Assembly: GCA_002493595.1 (NCBI GenBank)
Contig: DKZG01000023.1
Span: forward strand, 1-43,955
Length of the DNA: 43,955 bases
Reading direction: 5' to 3'
Origin: Ruminococcaceae bacterium UBA7080
GTDB taxonomy: Bacteria; Bacillota; Clostridia; Oscillospirales; Acutalibacteraceae
Below are positions 33,701-42,069 of the stretch, piece after piece. Numbering within the stretch: the stretch's first letter is position 1; every line of letters begins with the position of its first letter. A program made the translations under genes and the position numbers. The notes under the pieces were generated by a model, which was given only the letters and a program-made list of their open reading frames with translations, had not been told where the DNA came from and did not search any database.

Positions 33701-33836
33701 AAAACCCCTCCAAATGATCTATCTATTATATTAAAACAAAAATACGCTCAATCGTCAAGAATTTTTGTATAAATATAATAAGTAAATCATAAGCTCCTGA
33801 TATCGATTTGATTTTAAGCAATGGTTAAACACATAA

Positions 33837-33863
33837 AAAGCACATCGAAATTAAATTCCGATG
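33837..33863 (-). terminator. Terminator after the lipoprotein gene
   Basis: GCACATCG and CGATGTGC flank an A/T-rich loop. On the minus strand the hairpin is followed by TTTTTATG, and it begins about nine bases after the stop codon. Confidence 0.75.
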
Positions 33864-33872
33864 TGCTTTGTT

Positions 33873-34373
33873 TTATTTTGTCTTTGAAGTGCTTTTATCA
33901 GCTTTTTCTGATTTATCCGCTTTCTGTTTAAAAGCATCATATCTGTTTTCCAGCTCGGTATATTTATCCGTTTTCATATCCTTTTTAAGCACCTTTTTTC
34001 CATCAAAGGATATATAATACTCCCCGATTGTCTCCATTGAAAAGGTTTCTTTTCCATCCTTAGTTGTTTCATCGTTTTTTACAATCACGTTGGCAACAAC
34101 CTTAATATATTTAGTCCCTTCAATATCAACGCCGCTGGATGCAACCATAAAGGTATAATCTTTCGTGATTTTATCCAGACCAAGCTCTTCTTTACTGTAT
34201 GCCTGTTTAATAAACCTCAAAGCTTCATTTTCTTTAATCTTAGCTTCTTTGGTTTCGATAACAGGATTTGTTGCATGGGTTGACGGTTCGTCAGACTCAG
34301 TATTGGCCGAACAAGCTGTAAACACAGTCATAACAGCAATAGCTGACAATAGAATCGCAAATATTTTTTTGAT
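33873..34373 (-). CDS. Putative lipoprotein, non-standard or interrupted start
   Basis: The frame encodes a lipoprotein-like protein: a basic start (IKKIFAILLSAIAV), a lipobox MTVFTAC, then about 140 polar Lys/Glu-rich residues with a beta-strand-like centre (YTFMVASSGVDI, YIKVVANVIV, YYISFDGKKV). No function is recognised. No ATG, GTG or TTG exists in frame before the charged signal-peptide start. The codon at the right distance from GAGGG is ATC (34373-34371). The first standard codon, TTG at 34349, would remove the lysines of the signal peptide. A GTG or TTG lies in the other frame just before an A7 run (34370-34364), so slippage or a length-variable tract is an alternative. It is last in the aroQ-efp unit. 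Confidence 0.65.
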   Translation of the reverse strand: MKKIFAILLSAIAVMTVFTACSANTESDEPSTHATNPVIETKEAKIKENEALRFIKQAYSKEELGLDKITKDYTFMVASSGVDIEGTKYIKVVANVIVKNDETTKDGKETFSMETIGEYYISFDGKKVLKKDMKTDKYTELENRYDAFKQKADKSEKADKSTSKTK

Positions 34374-34409
34374 AACAACACCCTCTTTCTAAAGGATTTA
34401 AATCAAGTG

Positions 34410-34841
34410 TTATTCTTCGTCTTCACCCTCGCAGTCACATTCAACCTCAAATTCGAGCATTTCACCGCAGTTTGGGCACGGAATAGGACCGCCAAGAACC
34501 GTATCCTCATCAACTGTAATTTCAGCGCCGCAAAGAGGACACTCAACCTCAAATTCCTGACACTCATCATCGCAATCGCAACAATCGTCGCAATCACAAT
34601 CACAGTCACAATCATAATCATCTTCCAAAAGATAATCCTCAACCTCTGCAAGATCTTCATCAACAGCATCAATCTGCTCTGCAAGAAGCTCCAGACCTTC
34701 AGTCATATCGTTTACATCCTCAGTAAGATTTGAAAGTACATCAACAATTGCTTTGAATACCTTTGCTTCCTTCTTATTTGAATCTAAATCAAGACCGTCA
34801 AGCAGTCCTTTAAGATAGCCTAAGCTTTCCGTTGTTTCCAT
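34410..34841 (-). CDS. Acidic Cys/Asp-rich zinc-ribbon protein, CD1247-like
   Basis: This 143-residue protein has an N-terminal helical part (about 1-70) that resembles the CD1247 N-terminal domain of Clostridia. A low-complexity run of alternating Asp and Cys follows (about 75-94), then a two-CXXC zinc ribbon (CPLC and CPNC, about 101-125) and an acidic tail. Metal binding is very likely; the cellular role is unknown. DNA under the Asp-Cys run consists of near-repeats of a six-base unit. The ATG has AAGGAG about seven bases upstream. It lies 25 bases after efp in the same transcription unit. Confidence 0.75.
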   Translation of the reverse strand: METTESLGYLKGLLDGLDLDSNKKEAKVFKAIVDVLSNLTEDVNDMTEGLELLAEQIDAVDEDLAEVEDYLLEDDYDCDCDCDCDDCCDCDDECQEFEVECPLCGAEITVDEDTVLGGPIPCPNCGEMLEFEVECDCEGEDEE

Positions 34842-34866
34842 AATAAAACTCCTTATATTTTATATT

Positions 34867-35424
34867 TTATGCTCTTTCCATATACTCACAGGTTCTGGTA
34901 TCAATTCTAATCATATCACCCTCATTAATAAAGAGCGGAACACGAATTTCTGCACCTGTCTCCACCTTTGCAGGTTTAAGTGTATTTGTTGCCGTATTGC
35001 CCTTAAGACCGGGTTCTGTTTCGGTAACCTCAAGAGTTACAAATGTAGGAGGCTCTACACCGAACACCTTGCCTTTATAGGAAAGAATACGGCAAATTTC
35101 ATTTTCCTTAACAAATTTAAAGTTATCTGAAAGATCTGACTCCGAAACAGGAACCATATCAAAAGTCTCATTATCCATAAAATAATAGAGACCGTCGTCA
35201 CTGTAGGAATAAGCCATCTCTTTTCTCTCAATAAATGCTGTAGGGAATTTTGCCGATGGGTTGTAGCTCTTTTCAGTAACTGCACCCGTAATAACATTTT
35301 TAGTCTTTGTTCTTACAAAAGCGGCACCTTTACCCGGCTTAACATGCTGGAATTCAATAACCTGCAATACATTGCCGTCCTCTTCAAAGGTCACACCGTT
35401 TCTGAAGTCACCTGCTGTTACCAT
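34867..35424 (-). CDS. efp: Translation elongation factor P
   Basis: EF-P rescues ribosomes stalled at polyproline stretches. The 185-residue protein has the three beta-barrel domains of the family, with the loop HVKPGKGAAF carrying Lys32, the position that is modified in many bacteria (5-aminopentanol in Bacillus). The C-terminal signature ending NEGDMIRIDTRTCEYMERA is also present. The ATG follows TTGGAGG. It lies 56 bases after aroQ, a neighbour often seen in Firmicutes. Confidence 0.98.
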   Translation of the reverse strand: MVTAGDFRNGVTFEEDGNVLQVIEFQHVKPGKGAAFVRTKTKNVITGAVTEKSYNPSAKFPTAFIERKEMAYSYSDDGLYYFMDNETFDMVPVSESDLSDNFKFVKENEICRILSYKGKVFGVEPPTFVTLEVTETEPGLKGNTATNTLKPAKVETGAEIRVPLFINEGDMIRIDTRTCEYMERA

Positions 35425-35480
35425 AATTTATACCTCCAAGTTATCTGATGATTAATTTGTAATATATTTACTTATCTATT

Positions 35481-35918
35481 TTATATTATTTCCATCAATA
35501 AATCAATACCCATTTTATAGCTGTCTTTGCCGAACCCGCTGATTTGTTTCACACATACATCCGTTATAACCGAAATTTTGCGAAAATCCTCTCGATTATG
35601 AATATCGGACATATGAACCTCAACATACGGTGTGTAATCCTTAACCGCCTCAATCGCATCCCGGATGGCATAGGAATAATGTGTATATGCTCCTGCGTTA
35701 ATAACAACACCGTCAAACTCGTCCTTGCTTTCATGAATAACGTCAATTAAATCACCCTCATGATTTGACTGAAAAAATGTTACCTTCGCTCCGTTTGCCT
35801 TTCCATATAGCTTAAGTTCATCATTAATCTGCTTGAGGGTTTCGCCGCCATAGACATTCTTTTTTCTTATTCCTGTCATATTAAGATTGGGGCCGTTTAA
35901 TACAAGTATTTTTTTCAT
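35481..35918 (-). CDS. aroQ: Type II 3-dehydroquinate dehydratase
   Basis: AroQ converts 3-dehydroquinate to 3-dehydroshikimate in the shikimate pathway. The 145-residue protein has the family motif LVLNGPNLNMTG, the catalytic Tyr23 (NVYGG), the FFQSNHEGDLID and INAGAYTHYSYAIRDA substrate-binding segments and the EVHMSDIHNREDFR region with the catalytic His. The ATG follows AGGTG. It is the first gene of the aroQ-efp-acidic protein-lipoprotein unit. Confidence 0.97.
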   Translation of the reverse strand: MKKILVLNGPNLNMTGIRKKNVYGGETLKQINDELKLYGKANGAKVTFFQSNHEGDLIDVIHESKDEFDGVVINAGAYTHYSYAIRDAIEAVKDYTPYVEVHMSDIHNREDFRKISVITDVCVKQISGFGKDSYKMGIDLLMEII

Positions 35919-35934
35919 TCTATCACCTATGCTA

Positions 35935-35963
35935 ATAATAATGCATACTCAAACTTAAGTCAA
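35935..35963 (-). promoter_or_regulatory. Promoter of the aroQ-efp unit
   Basis: On the minus strand TTGACT (35963-35958), a 17-base spacer and TATTAT (35940-35935) precede aroQ. Confidence 0.8.
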
Positions 35964-35983
35964 CAAATAATTCGTATGTATAA

Positions 35984-36020
35984 ATAAAAAATAAGAAGGT
36001 ATCAGCAGATACCTTCTTAT
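35984..36020 (-). terminator. Terminator of rpsU
   Basis: ATAAGAAGGTATC and GATACCTTCTTAT form a perfect 13-base stem with a four-base loop, followed by TTTTTTATTT on the minus strand, just after the rpsU stop. Confidence 0.9.
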
Positions 36021-36026
36021 GTAAAA

Positions 36027-36203
36027 TTACTTATACTTTCTTTTGCGAGCAGCCTCGCTCTTTTTCTTACGAGCAACTGAAGGCTTTTCATAATGCTCTC
36101 TTTTACGAACTTCCTGGATAATACCATCACGAGAAGTCTGACGCTTAAAACGTCTGAGTGCACTGTCAAGAGATTCATTTTCTTTAACTTTTACCTGGCT
36201 CAT
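36027..36203 (-). CDS. rpsU: 30S ribosomal protein S21
   Basis: Reading the minus strand from the ATG at 36203 gives a 58-residue protein beginning MSQVKVKENESLDSALRRFK, with the central RQTSRDGIIQEVRKREHYEK and a basic C-terminal tail (SVARKKKSEAARKRKYK). This is S21, the small-subunit protein near the anti-Shine-Dalgarno end of 16S rRNA. GGAGGGAGGG lies seven bases upstream. It is monocistronic, with a consensus promoter and a strong terminator. It is short enough to be missed by length-filtered gene finding. Confidence 0.97.
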   Translation of the reverse strand: MSQVKVKENESLDSALRRFKRQTSRDGIIQEVRKREHYEKPSVARKKKSEAARKRKYK

Positions 36204-36265
36204 TCAATTCCCTCCCTCCGACCGCTTTCGGGGGTATTTGATACTTCTTTAAATATCCGAGCAAG

Positions 36266-36294
36266 ATTATATACAATATTAAAACAAAAGTCAA
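36266..36294 (-). promoter_or_regulatory. Promoter of rpsU
   Basis: On the minus strand TTGACT (36294-36289), a 17-base spacer and TATAAT (36271-36266) lie 63 bases before the start. The leader contains a CCGAAAGCGG structure just before the ribosome binding site. Confidence 0.85.
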
Positions 36295-36341
36295 GTATTT
36301 TAACAATAATTGTCGAAATTAGTATTAAAAATATTTTTATT

Positions 36342-37817
36342 TTACTTTTTAGAAGCATATGGGGAAAGTCCTGACTCCTCTTCTCCCATGCGCCGCGCAT
36401 TAAGATCACTTTCAACAATTGCTCTTTTTTCATTGGTATAGTTAATAAAGAGAAGCGGAATAATAAATAATACACTTGCCGCTGCCGGTGTTAAAACGAC
36501 AAGAGGCCATATCCACTTATCAAACATAGCAGTCTGTGTTCCTACATACACCTGTGCATGCTCTATTGCCTTATAGCCAAGAGCCGAAAGCACAAGAGCT
36601 GCAAGACCCGAGGTAATACCGCTGGATATTTTGGTAAAAGAAGTCTGCATTGAGAATGTAATACCCTCTGTTCTTTTACCGGTTTTCCATTCCATATAAT
36701 CAATACTGTCACAAAAAATAGAGGTCTGTGCGATGGAAGCTGCACCGCTGGGTATACTGCCGATTCCTATTATAATCATTGCTGCCCAAAGCTTTTTGCC
36801 TTCAAACCCGACAAAATAAGCAATAATACGTGCAATAATATTTACAATTTGGATAAATATAAGAACATTTACATAACTGCCGAACCATTTTTTCATTTTG
36901 TCTGCACATATCATTCCTATAAATCCGGGCAATCCCGTACAAATAAAATAAATGGTTGTAAGTCCCAGTGCACCTATAACACCGCTGCTGCCGACAAAAT
37001 CAGCAGGTATCTCATACTTAAAGAAATATGTAACAAGATTTACGCCAAATCCGAGTGAACCGAAAAGATTGGCTACAGTTACAAGAAGCATCATCTTATT
37101 TTTAAATAAAAGTGAAAAACTTTCTGCCAAAGACGCCTGCTGCTCTGCCTTGTTAACACGTATTCTTTCCTGCGCTTTAGAACACCTATAGCTTATCATT
37201 GCGCCGCCGAGACCGAAAATAACAGCAAACACAAAAGTAACAAGTGCCATGCTGAAACCTTTGGCATTGGCAATCATCTCAAGCACCATCGGAATTCCTA
37301 CGCTCAGTGCACTGTAAACACAGCTGCCAATGGTTCTTGCCCACTGAACGAATTTATCGCGTTCACTTGAATTCGGTGACACCATCGCCGTTATTCCCCA
37401 AATAGAAACATCCTGAACGGTGTATGTTAAATCCCAACAAATATAAACAATTACGAAATATGAGACCCTAAGCCAAAGCAAATCCTCAGCCGTAGAAAAC
37501 ACAAGAAACAAAAAAACCGTAAAAATCCCTACAGGGAGCGGTGTATATTTAAGAAACGGACGAAGCTTTTCACCGCTTTTAAAGGTATGCCTGTCAATAA
37601 ATGAACCCACAATCGGATCATTTACTCCGTCCCACACTTTCATCACGATAAGCAGCACAGATACAATTGCCGCCGGAAACAGAGCTATATCTGTCATAAA
37701 ATAGGTAAAGAACGTGCCGCCGATCAGCGAATACACCATATTCTGACCGCATAGACCGAATATAAAGCTCGTCATTTCTTTTTTGGAAATATATGTTTTT
37801 TTGCCATCATAATCCAT
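36342..37817 (-). CDS. GPH-family (MelB-type) sugar:cation symporter
   Basis: This 491-residue transporter has 12 predicted membrane segments and the GPH signatures WDGVNDPIVGSFIDRH in the N-terminal half and DSIDYMEWKTGKRTEG near residue 385. It is expected to import a glycoside or oligosaccharide with a cation. The ATG at 37817 is preferred because AAAGGTG lies eight bases upstream; a GTG two codons earlier is too close to it. The gene stands alone between rpsU and the ABC exporter pair. It is related to, but distinct from, the symporter at 32225-33700. Confidence 0.92.
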   Translation of the reverse strand: MDYDGKKTYISKKEMTSFIFGLCGQNMVYSLIGGTFFTYFMTDIALFPAAIVSVLLIVMKVWDGVNDPIVGSFIDRHTFKSGEKLRPFLKYTPLPVGIFTVFLFLVFSTAEDLLWLRVSYFVIVYICWDLTYTVQDVSIWGITAMVSPNSSERDKFVQWARTIGSCVYSALSVGIPMVLEMIANAKGFSMALVTFVFAVIFGLGGAMISYRCSKAQERIRVNKAEQQASLAESFSLLFKNKMMLLVTVANLFGSLGFGVNLVTYFFKYEIPADFVGSSGVIGALGLTTIYFICTGLPGFIGMICADKMKKWFGSYVNVLIFIQIVNIIARIIAYFVGFEGKKLWAAMIIIGIGSIPSGAASIAQTSIFCDSIDYMEWKTGKRTEGITFSMQTSFTKISSGITSGLAALVLSALGYKAIEHAQVYVGTQTAMFDKWIWPLVVLTPAAASVLFIIPLLFINYTNEKRAIVESDLNARRMGEEESGLSPYASKK

Positions 37818-37870
37818 AAACACCGCACCTTTTCTGTATTGATACTCTTATTGTAGTATAAAAATCACAA

Positions 37871-37917
37871 AAAATAAAGAAGAATTGCAAAAAAACTATG
37901 CAATTCTTCTTTATTTT
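37871..37917. terminator. Terminator of the ABC exporter operon
   Basis: A perfect 19-base A/T-rich stem (AAAATAAAGAAGAATTGCA and its complement) with a nine-base loop begins directly at the exporter stop codon. T-tracts lie on both sides, so it may work in both directions. Confidence 0.8.
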
Positions 37918-39738
37918 TTAAATATAATACTGCGCCTGTGCATTCCAAAGCTCGTAATACTTTCCGTTTTTATCCTTCAGCAATTCCGCATGTGTGCCTG
38001 CCTGAACAAGCATTGCTTGATCAAACACAGCTACACGGCTGCAAAAAACGCAGCTCGAAAGACGGTGAGAAATATAAATTGCTGTTTTGTTATTTACAAA
38101 GGAATTAAACCTGCTGTATATTTCATTTTCAGCAACAGGATCCAGAGCAGCCGTAGGTTCATCAAGAATAACGACCGGGCTGTCTTTATACAAAGCTCTG
38201 GCAAGAGCAAGCTTCTGCGCCTCACCGCCTGATATTTCAACTCCGTCCTTTTCAACATTTTTATAAAGAAATGTATTCTCCTTTTTCGGCATTCTTTGAA
38301 CTCGTGCAATGATATTTGCCTCTTCAAGACAACGATAAAGCTTATCACTGTCATATTCATCACTGACACATACATTCTGACTCAGTTCAAGCGAAAACAT
38401 TTTAAAATCTTGAAAAACAACAGAATAAAGCTTCATGAGACTTTCCCTTTTATATTCCTTAATATCTACTCCGTTAATCAAAATTTGACCTTCATCGGCA
38501 TCGTAAAACCGACACATCAGCTTTATAAAGGTGGTTTTGCCGCTGCCGTTTCTGCCAACAACTGCCAAATGCTCTGCATTATTTATTTTAATGCTTACAT
38601 TTTTCAGAGCATAGCTGCTGCTCGATGGATATTTAAACGAAACATTTTTAAATTCAATTTCATAATGATCCAAATCCACATCCTTGTCCCCGTATGTCAT
38701 ATCATCCTGCACGGCAAGAATATCGAAATAATAGTTAACAAGCGGACACATTTCAGCTGTTTTGCCAAAGGTTGCAGCCATTTTCATAACACCATTTATA
38801 ATCTGCATAAAGGAACCGCAGTAAAGCACCAACGAACCAACACCAAACAAACCGAAAAGGCCCTTGGCACCGATAAAAAGATATACGCCAAACGCAAGCA
38901 GTGAACCTAAAAGTGCAATCATTGAGCTTGAACGTGCCGTGTACATAGAATTCTTCTTTAAAAGCTTCTCTCCGTCTGTCAGCATAACATCAACTGCTGT
39001 ATGACTGATTATTTTTTGCTCCTCATATAATCTTATCTCCTTGCCTGTTTTATAATCATCAAACATATCAAGGAAATAATAGAATATTCGGTCAAGTCTT
39101 GAATAAGCATCCCCTGCTGCAAAATATGCCTTGTTCATTTTGAAACTGATCAGCAGAGCAAAAACAACCATAACAGCAAGCGAAGCAAAAAGCACAATTA
39201 AAAATATGGGTTTTTCAAAAAAGCTGTCACCGGTTCTTGTAAATCCGATTTTAAACAAAGGAATCAGAAATGCCGCTGAAACTGCAAGAGTTATAAGACC
39301 TGAAATAAAATCTCTTATCATCCATGAAAACTGTGTAAAGGCAGAATAGACTCTGTTCTGCGCCTCGGAATGCTTATGTATAAGCTCTTTAAAGTCACTG
39401 TCCTCCAGCTTTTTGTATTCTGTCGAATAAAGCTTTTTTGCAATATTACTTCGTTCTGAATTGTACATCATATTTCTATAGATATAATACATATCGCCGA
39501 GATAGTGATTGGAAAGCATAAGCACAAAATTAATAACAACTGCCGATGCTATGAGCAAAATCAATGTTTTAACATCACTTTTTTGCTCCAAAGCATCAAT
39601 AATTTCAGCTGAAAACCAAATATTTACAAACGGCATCACAGCAGTAACAACGGCAGTGGCAATTGTACATGGCAAAAGTCTCTTTTCCAATCTATGTATC
39701 TCTTTAACAGCCTTAAAAATTGTTTTAAAATTGCTCAC
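37918..39738 (-). CDS. ABC exporter, fused membrane and ATPase domains (second half of a pair)
   Basis: This 607-residue half-transporter has an N-terminal six-segment membrane domain (about 25-310) and a C-terminal ATPase with Walker A GRNGSGKTT, signature ISGGEAQKL, Walker B PVVILDEPTAALDP and H-loop YISHRLS. The start is a GTG at 39738 with AGGAGGT six bases upstream. This overlaps the preceding exporter by 14 bases, whereas the longer open frame would overlap it by 101. Both ATPases of the pair keep their catalytic Glu, so the heterodimer looks symmetric. Export of a peptide, lipid or drug is expected. Confidence 0.92.
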   Translation of the reverse strand: MSNFKTIFKAVKEIHRLEKRLLPCTIATAVVTAVMPFVNIWFSAEIIDALEQKSDVKTLILLIASAVVINFVLMLSNHYLGDMYYIYRNMMYNSERSNIAKKLYSTEYKKLEDSDFKELIHKHSEAQNRVYSAFTQFSWMIRDFISGLITLAVSAAFLIPLFKIGFTRTGDSFFEKPIFLIVLFASLAVMVVFALLISFKMNKAYFAAGDAYSRLDRIFYYFLDMFDDYKTGKEIRLYEEQKIISHTAVDVMLTDGEKLLKKNSMYTARSSSMIALLGSLLAFGVYLFIGAKGLFGLFGVGSLVLYCGSFMQIINGVMKMAATFGKTAEMCPLVNYYFDILAVQDDMTYGDKDVDLDHYEIEFKNVSFKYPSSSSYALKNVSIKINNAEHLAVVGRNGSGKTTFIKLMCRFYDADEGQILINGVDIKEYKRESLMKLYSVVFQDFKMFSLELSQNVCVSDEYDSDKLYRCLEEANIIARVQRMPKKENTFLYKNVEKDGVEISGGEAQKLALARALYKDSPVVILDEPTAALDPVAENEIYSRFNSFVNNKTAIYISHRLSSCVFCSRVAVFDQAMLVQAGTHAELLKDKNGKYYELWNAQAQYYI

Positions 39739-41515
39739 ACTGCATACCTCCTGACTGTTCATAATAATAACTTTGGAGCTGGTACATTCGATAGTATTTT
39801 CCTTTTTTCGCCATAAGCTCTTCATGAGTCCCGCTTTCAGCTATTTTCCCGTCTGAAAGAAAAAATATTCGATCGCAAAATCGAGTTGATGACAAACGAT
39901 GAGAAATAAAAAATGAAATTTTTCCCTTTGTCATCTCATTATACTTAAGATAAAGCTCATTTTCGGCAATCGGATCGAGTGCAGCCGTTGGTTCATCCAA
40001 AATAAGCACGGGAGCATTTTTATAAATAGCTTTGGCAAGCAGCAATTTCTGTTTTTCTCCGCCTGAAAAGTCAGCAGCCTCCTTGTAAACATCCTTCACC
40101 ATATAAGTATTCTCCTTATTTTCAAGAGAATTTATTTTATCAAGTATACCTGCTTTCTCAAAGGCATTAAACAGTTTTTCCTTGTTGTAATCATCAGAAG
40201 CGGCAATATTTTGAGCAATCGTCATAGGAAGAAAATAATAATCCTGAAATACAGGAGCAAAAAGTCTAAAGTAGCTTTTCATATCAATTGTGTCATTGCT
40301 TTCACCATTGACAAAGACTGTTCCCGAAGTCGGCTGATAGAGTCCGCAAATCAGTTTAACAACAGTTGTTTTGCCTGCGCCGTTTTCACCGACAACTGCA
40401 ATGTTTTCACCCTTATTAACAGTAAAGGACATGTTTTTAATCGTATCATCCTCTGCTTCGGGATAAGCAAAACTGACATTTTTAAACTCAATTGAATTTA
40501 CATCATCAACAGTAATGCTGTGTTTTTCAGAATCATCACACTCTGCCGCACTCTCAACAAAATCACGAAATTTTTGACAGTCGTTGCAGCAGCGTTCAAG
40601 ATTAGAGTAGCAATAAACAAAGCTTAATATCCAATTTGAAAATCCTGTTATGATACCAAAATAAAATATGAAATCACTGACCGAAAGCTTTCCTGAAACA
40701 ACAAGATACACCAAATAAGCATAAGCTACAAGCTCTCTTATCAAATTAAGCAGTGCTCTTGTGGCACTTATGGCAATATTCTGCTTGCTGTAAAAAGAAA
40801 CAAGTTTTTCATTCTGATAAAGCAACTGCGCCATCACAGCAATAAATCTGTCACCAAATCCATAAAGCTTTATATCCTTTGCTGCAGATAAATCCTTGCT
40901 CTGTTCATAAAAATAATTGAGCTTAGTCAATATTTTATATCTCGCATCCTTATCTCTATTTGTTCTTATGTTAAGATATTTCAGCAGAAAAAATTCGGCA
41001 ATGCAGGTAACAAAAATTAAAAGTATTACAAAAGCATTAATTTTATATATCAGGGCAAGTGAAGCAATAATACCTAAAACACAAACAAAAATCTGATTAA
41101 GTGTTTCAAAAAAATCTGCACTTCCTGCATAGTAACTTTTGTAGAACTCCGATGCTCGGCTGTTCATCTCTCTGCCCTTAAGACTTTCGATATGAATAAA
41201 GGGCATATTAAGATTTTTTTCAAAAGCAATAACAGCATAGCGCATACGTATAACTCTGGCACCGCCGTTAATTAACTCACGCAAAAACGGGTCCAGCCAA
41301 AGTGTAATTGCCATAAGCACACTTAAAAGGGCCACAATAAGAATGAGCCTGTAAATTGTAACGCCTTCATTAATACAGTCTATCATCGCTTTGGGAATAT
41401 AAGCGGTAATGATTGGCTGCAAAACAAGTGCCGGAACTCTTAAGACAAAGTAGAACATGCTTTTTTTATCCCATACCAGCCAATTTTTGACCATGTAAAG
41501 AAAGTTTTCTTTCAT
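39725..41515 (-). CDS. ABC exporter, fused membrane and ATPase domains (first half of a pair)
   Basis: This 596-residue half-transporter has six membrane segments in the first 310 residues and an ATPase with Walker A GENGAGKTT, signature FSGGEKQKL, Walker B PVLILDEPTAALDP and H-loop FISHRLS. It is translationally coupled to the second exporter gene and presumably forms a heterodimer with it. The ATG follows AGGAGGG. It is divergent from a small XRE regulator gene that may control it. No precursor peptide or modification enzyme is seen nearby, so the substrate is open. Confidence 0.92.
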   Translation of the reverse strand: MKENFLYMVKNWLVWDKKSMFYFVLRVPALVLQPIITAYIPKAMIDCINEGVTIYRLILIVALLSVLMAITLWLDPFLRELINGGARVIRMRYAVIAFEKNLNMPFIHIESLKGREMNSRASEFYKSYYAGSADFFETLNQIFVCVLGIIASLALIYKINAFVILLIFVTCIAEFFLLKYLNIRTNRDKDARYKILTKLNYFYEQSKDLSAAKDIKLYGFGDRFIAVMAQLLYQNEKLVSFYSKQNIAISATRALLNLIRELVAYAYLVYLVVSGKLSVSDFIFYFGIITGFSNWILSFVYCYSNLERCCNDCQKFRDFVESAAECDDSEKHSITVDDVNSIEFKNVSFAYPEAEDDTIKNMSFTVNKGENIAVVGENGAGKTTVVKLICGLYQPTSGTVFVNGESNDTIDMKSYFRLFAPVFQDYYFLPMTIAQNIAASDDYNKEKLFNAFEKAGILDKINSLENKENTYMVKDVYKEAADFSGGEKQKLLLAKAIYKNAPVLILDEPTAALDPIAENELYLKYNEMTKGKISFFISHRLSSTRFCDRIFFLSDGKIAESGTHEELMAKKGKYYRMYQLQSYYYEQSGGMQCEQF

Positions 41516-41547
41516 AATTCTGCCCTCCTGATATCACTACACTTACT

Positions 41548-41576
41548 ATTTTAAAGCTTATGACGTATAAAGTCAA
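41548..41576 (-). promoter_or_regulatory. Promoter of the ABC exporter operon
   Basis: On the minus strand TTGACT (41576-41571), a 17-base spacer and TAAAAT (41553-41548) precede the first exporter gene. Confidence 0.75.
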
Positions 41577-41584
41577 TAAAAATT

Positions 41585-41627
41585 TGGGATATATCCCACT
41601 CGATACATCGCGAATTGTCTTACAATT
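41585..41627. promoter_or_regulatory. Two palindromes in the divergent exporter/XRE intergenic region
   Basis: TGGGATATATCCCA (41585-41598) is a perfect 14-base palindrome, and AATTGT-CTT-ACAATT (41613-41627) is a perfect inverted repeat with a three-base centre. Both lie between the exporter promoter and the XRE start. They are candidate operators for the XRE protein. Confidence 0.5.
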
Positions 41628-41657
41628 TTTTTGAAACTACTATAAAGGATGATCATT

Positions 41658-41900
41658 ATGAGAATTAAAGAAGCCGTAGCTCAAAGAATTGTTAATCTGT
41701 GTCACGAACGCAAAATAGCGATTAATGCTCTGGGTAATATAAGCGGAATCAATCCGTCAACCATTTACAGCATGTTAAATACAAAAAGCAATAATCCCGG
41801 TGTTGTGTCACTTCAAAAAATCTGTGACGGACTTGATATAACCATTCGTGAATTTTTTGATGACGATTTATTCAGCGATATTGAGCAGGAAATTAAATAG
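41658..41900 (+). CDS. XRE-family helix-turn-helix regulator
   Basis: This 80-residue protein is little more than a Cro/CI-type helix-turn-helix: VAQRIVNLCHERKIAINALG, NISGINPSTIYSMLN, then VVSLQKICDGLDITIREFFD. The start chosen is the ATG at 41658, nine bases after AAGGA; the ATG at 41649 sits on that site. It is divergent from the ABC exporter operon, and palindromes lie in the shared intergenic region, so local control of the exporter is plausible but inferred. Confidence 0.88.
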   Translation: MRIKEAVAQRIVNLCHERKIAINALGNISGINPSTIYSMLNTKSNNPGVVSLQKICDGLDITIREFFDDDLFSDIEQEIK

Positions 41901-42021
41901 ACACTTGGCGTATAATATTATATCATACATTAGGATAAGAATACCCGACATTTTGTGCGCAATAATTCATGCTCTATCTTGTATGACGTGTCAAAAAACA
42001 AATCCGTCTGAATAAATAATA

Positions 42022-42065
42022 AAACTCTGTCCTTTTACCGAGCATACGGTAAAAGGACAGAGTTT
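42022..42065 (-). terminator. Terminator of the acyltransferase gene
   Basis: A perfect 19-base stem (AAACTCTGTCCTTTTACCG and its complement) with an AGCATA loop is followed on the minus strand by TTATTATTTATT, just after the stop codon. Confidence 0.85.
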
Positions 42066-42069
42066 GCTA

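Noticed and set aside
34407..34733. Plus-strand open frame of Ile/Thr repeats
   Set aside because: It is the complement of the Asp-Cys tract of the acidic zinc-ribbon protein, so its repetitive look is secondary.
32225..37817. The two GPH symporters as a recent duplication
   Set aside because: They share layout and family motifs, but their sequences differ throughout and unrelated genes separate them, so a recent tandem copy is not supported.
38296..38904. 202-codon plus-strand open frame
   Set aside because: It is antisense to the ATPase domain of the exporter gene, which carries all ABC motifs; no start signal was found.
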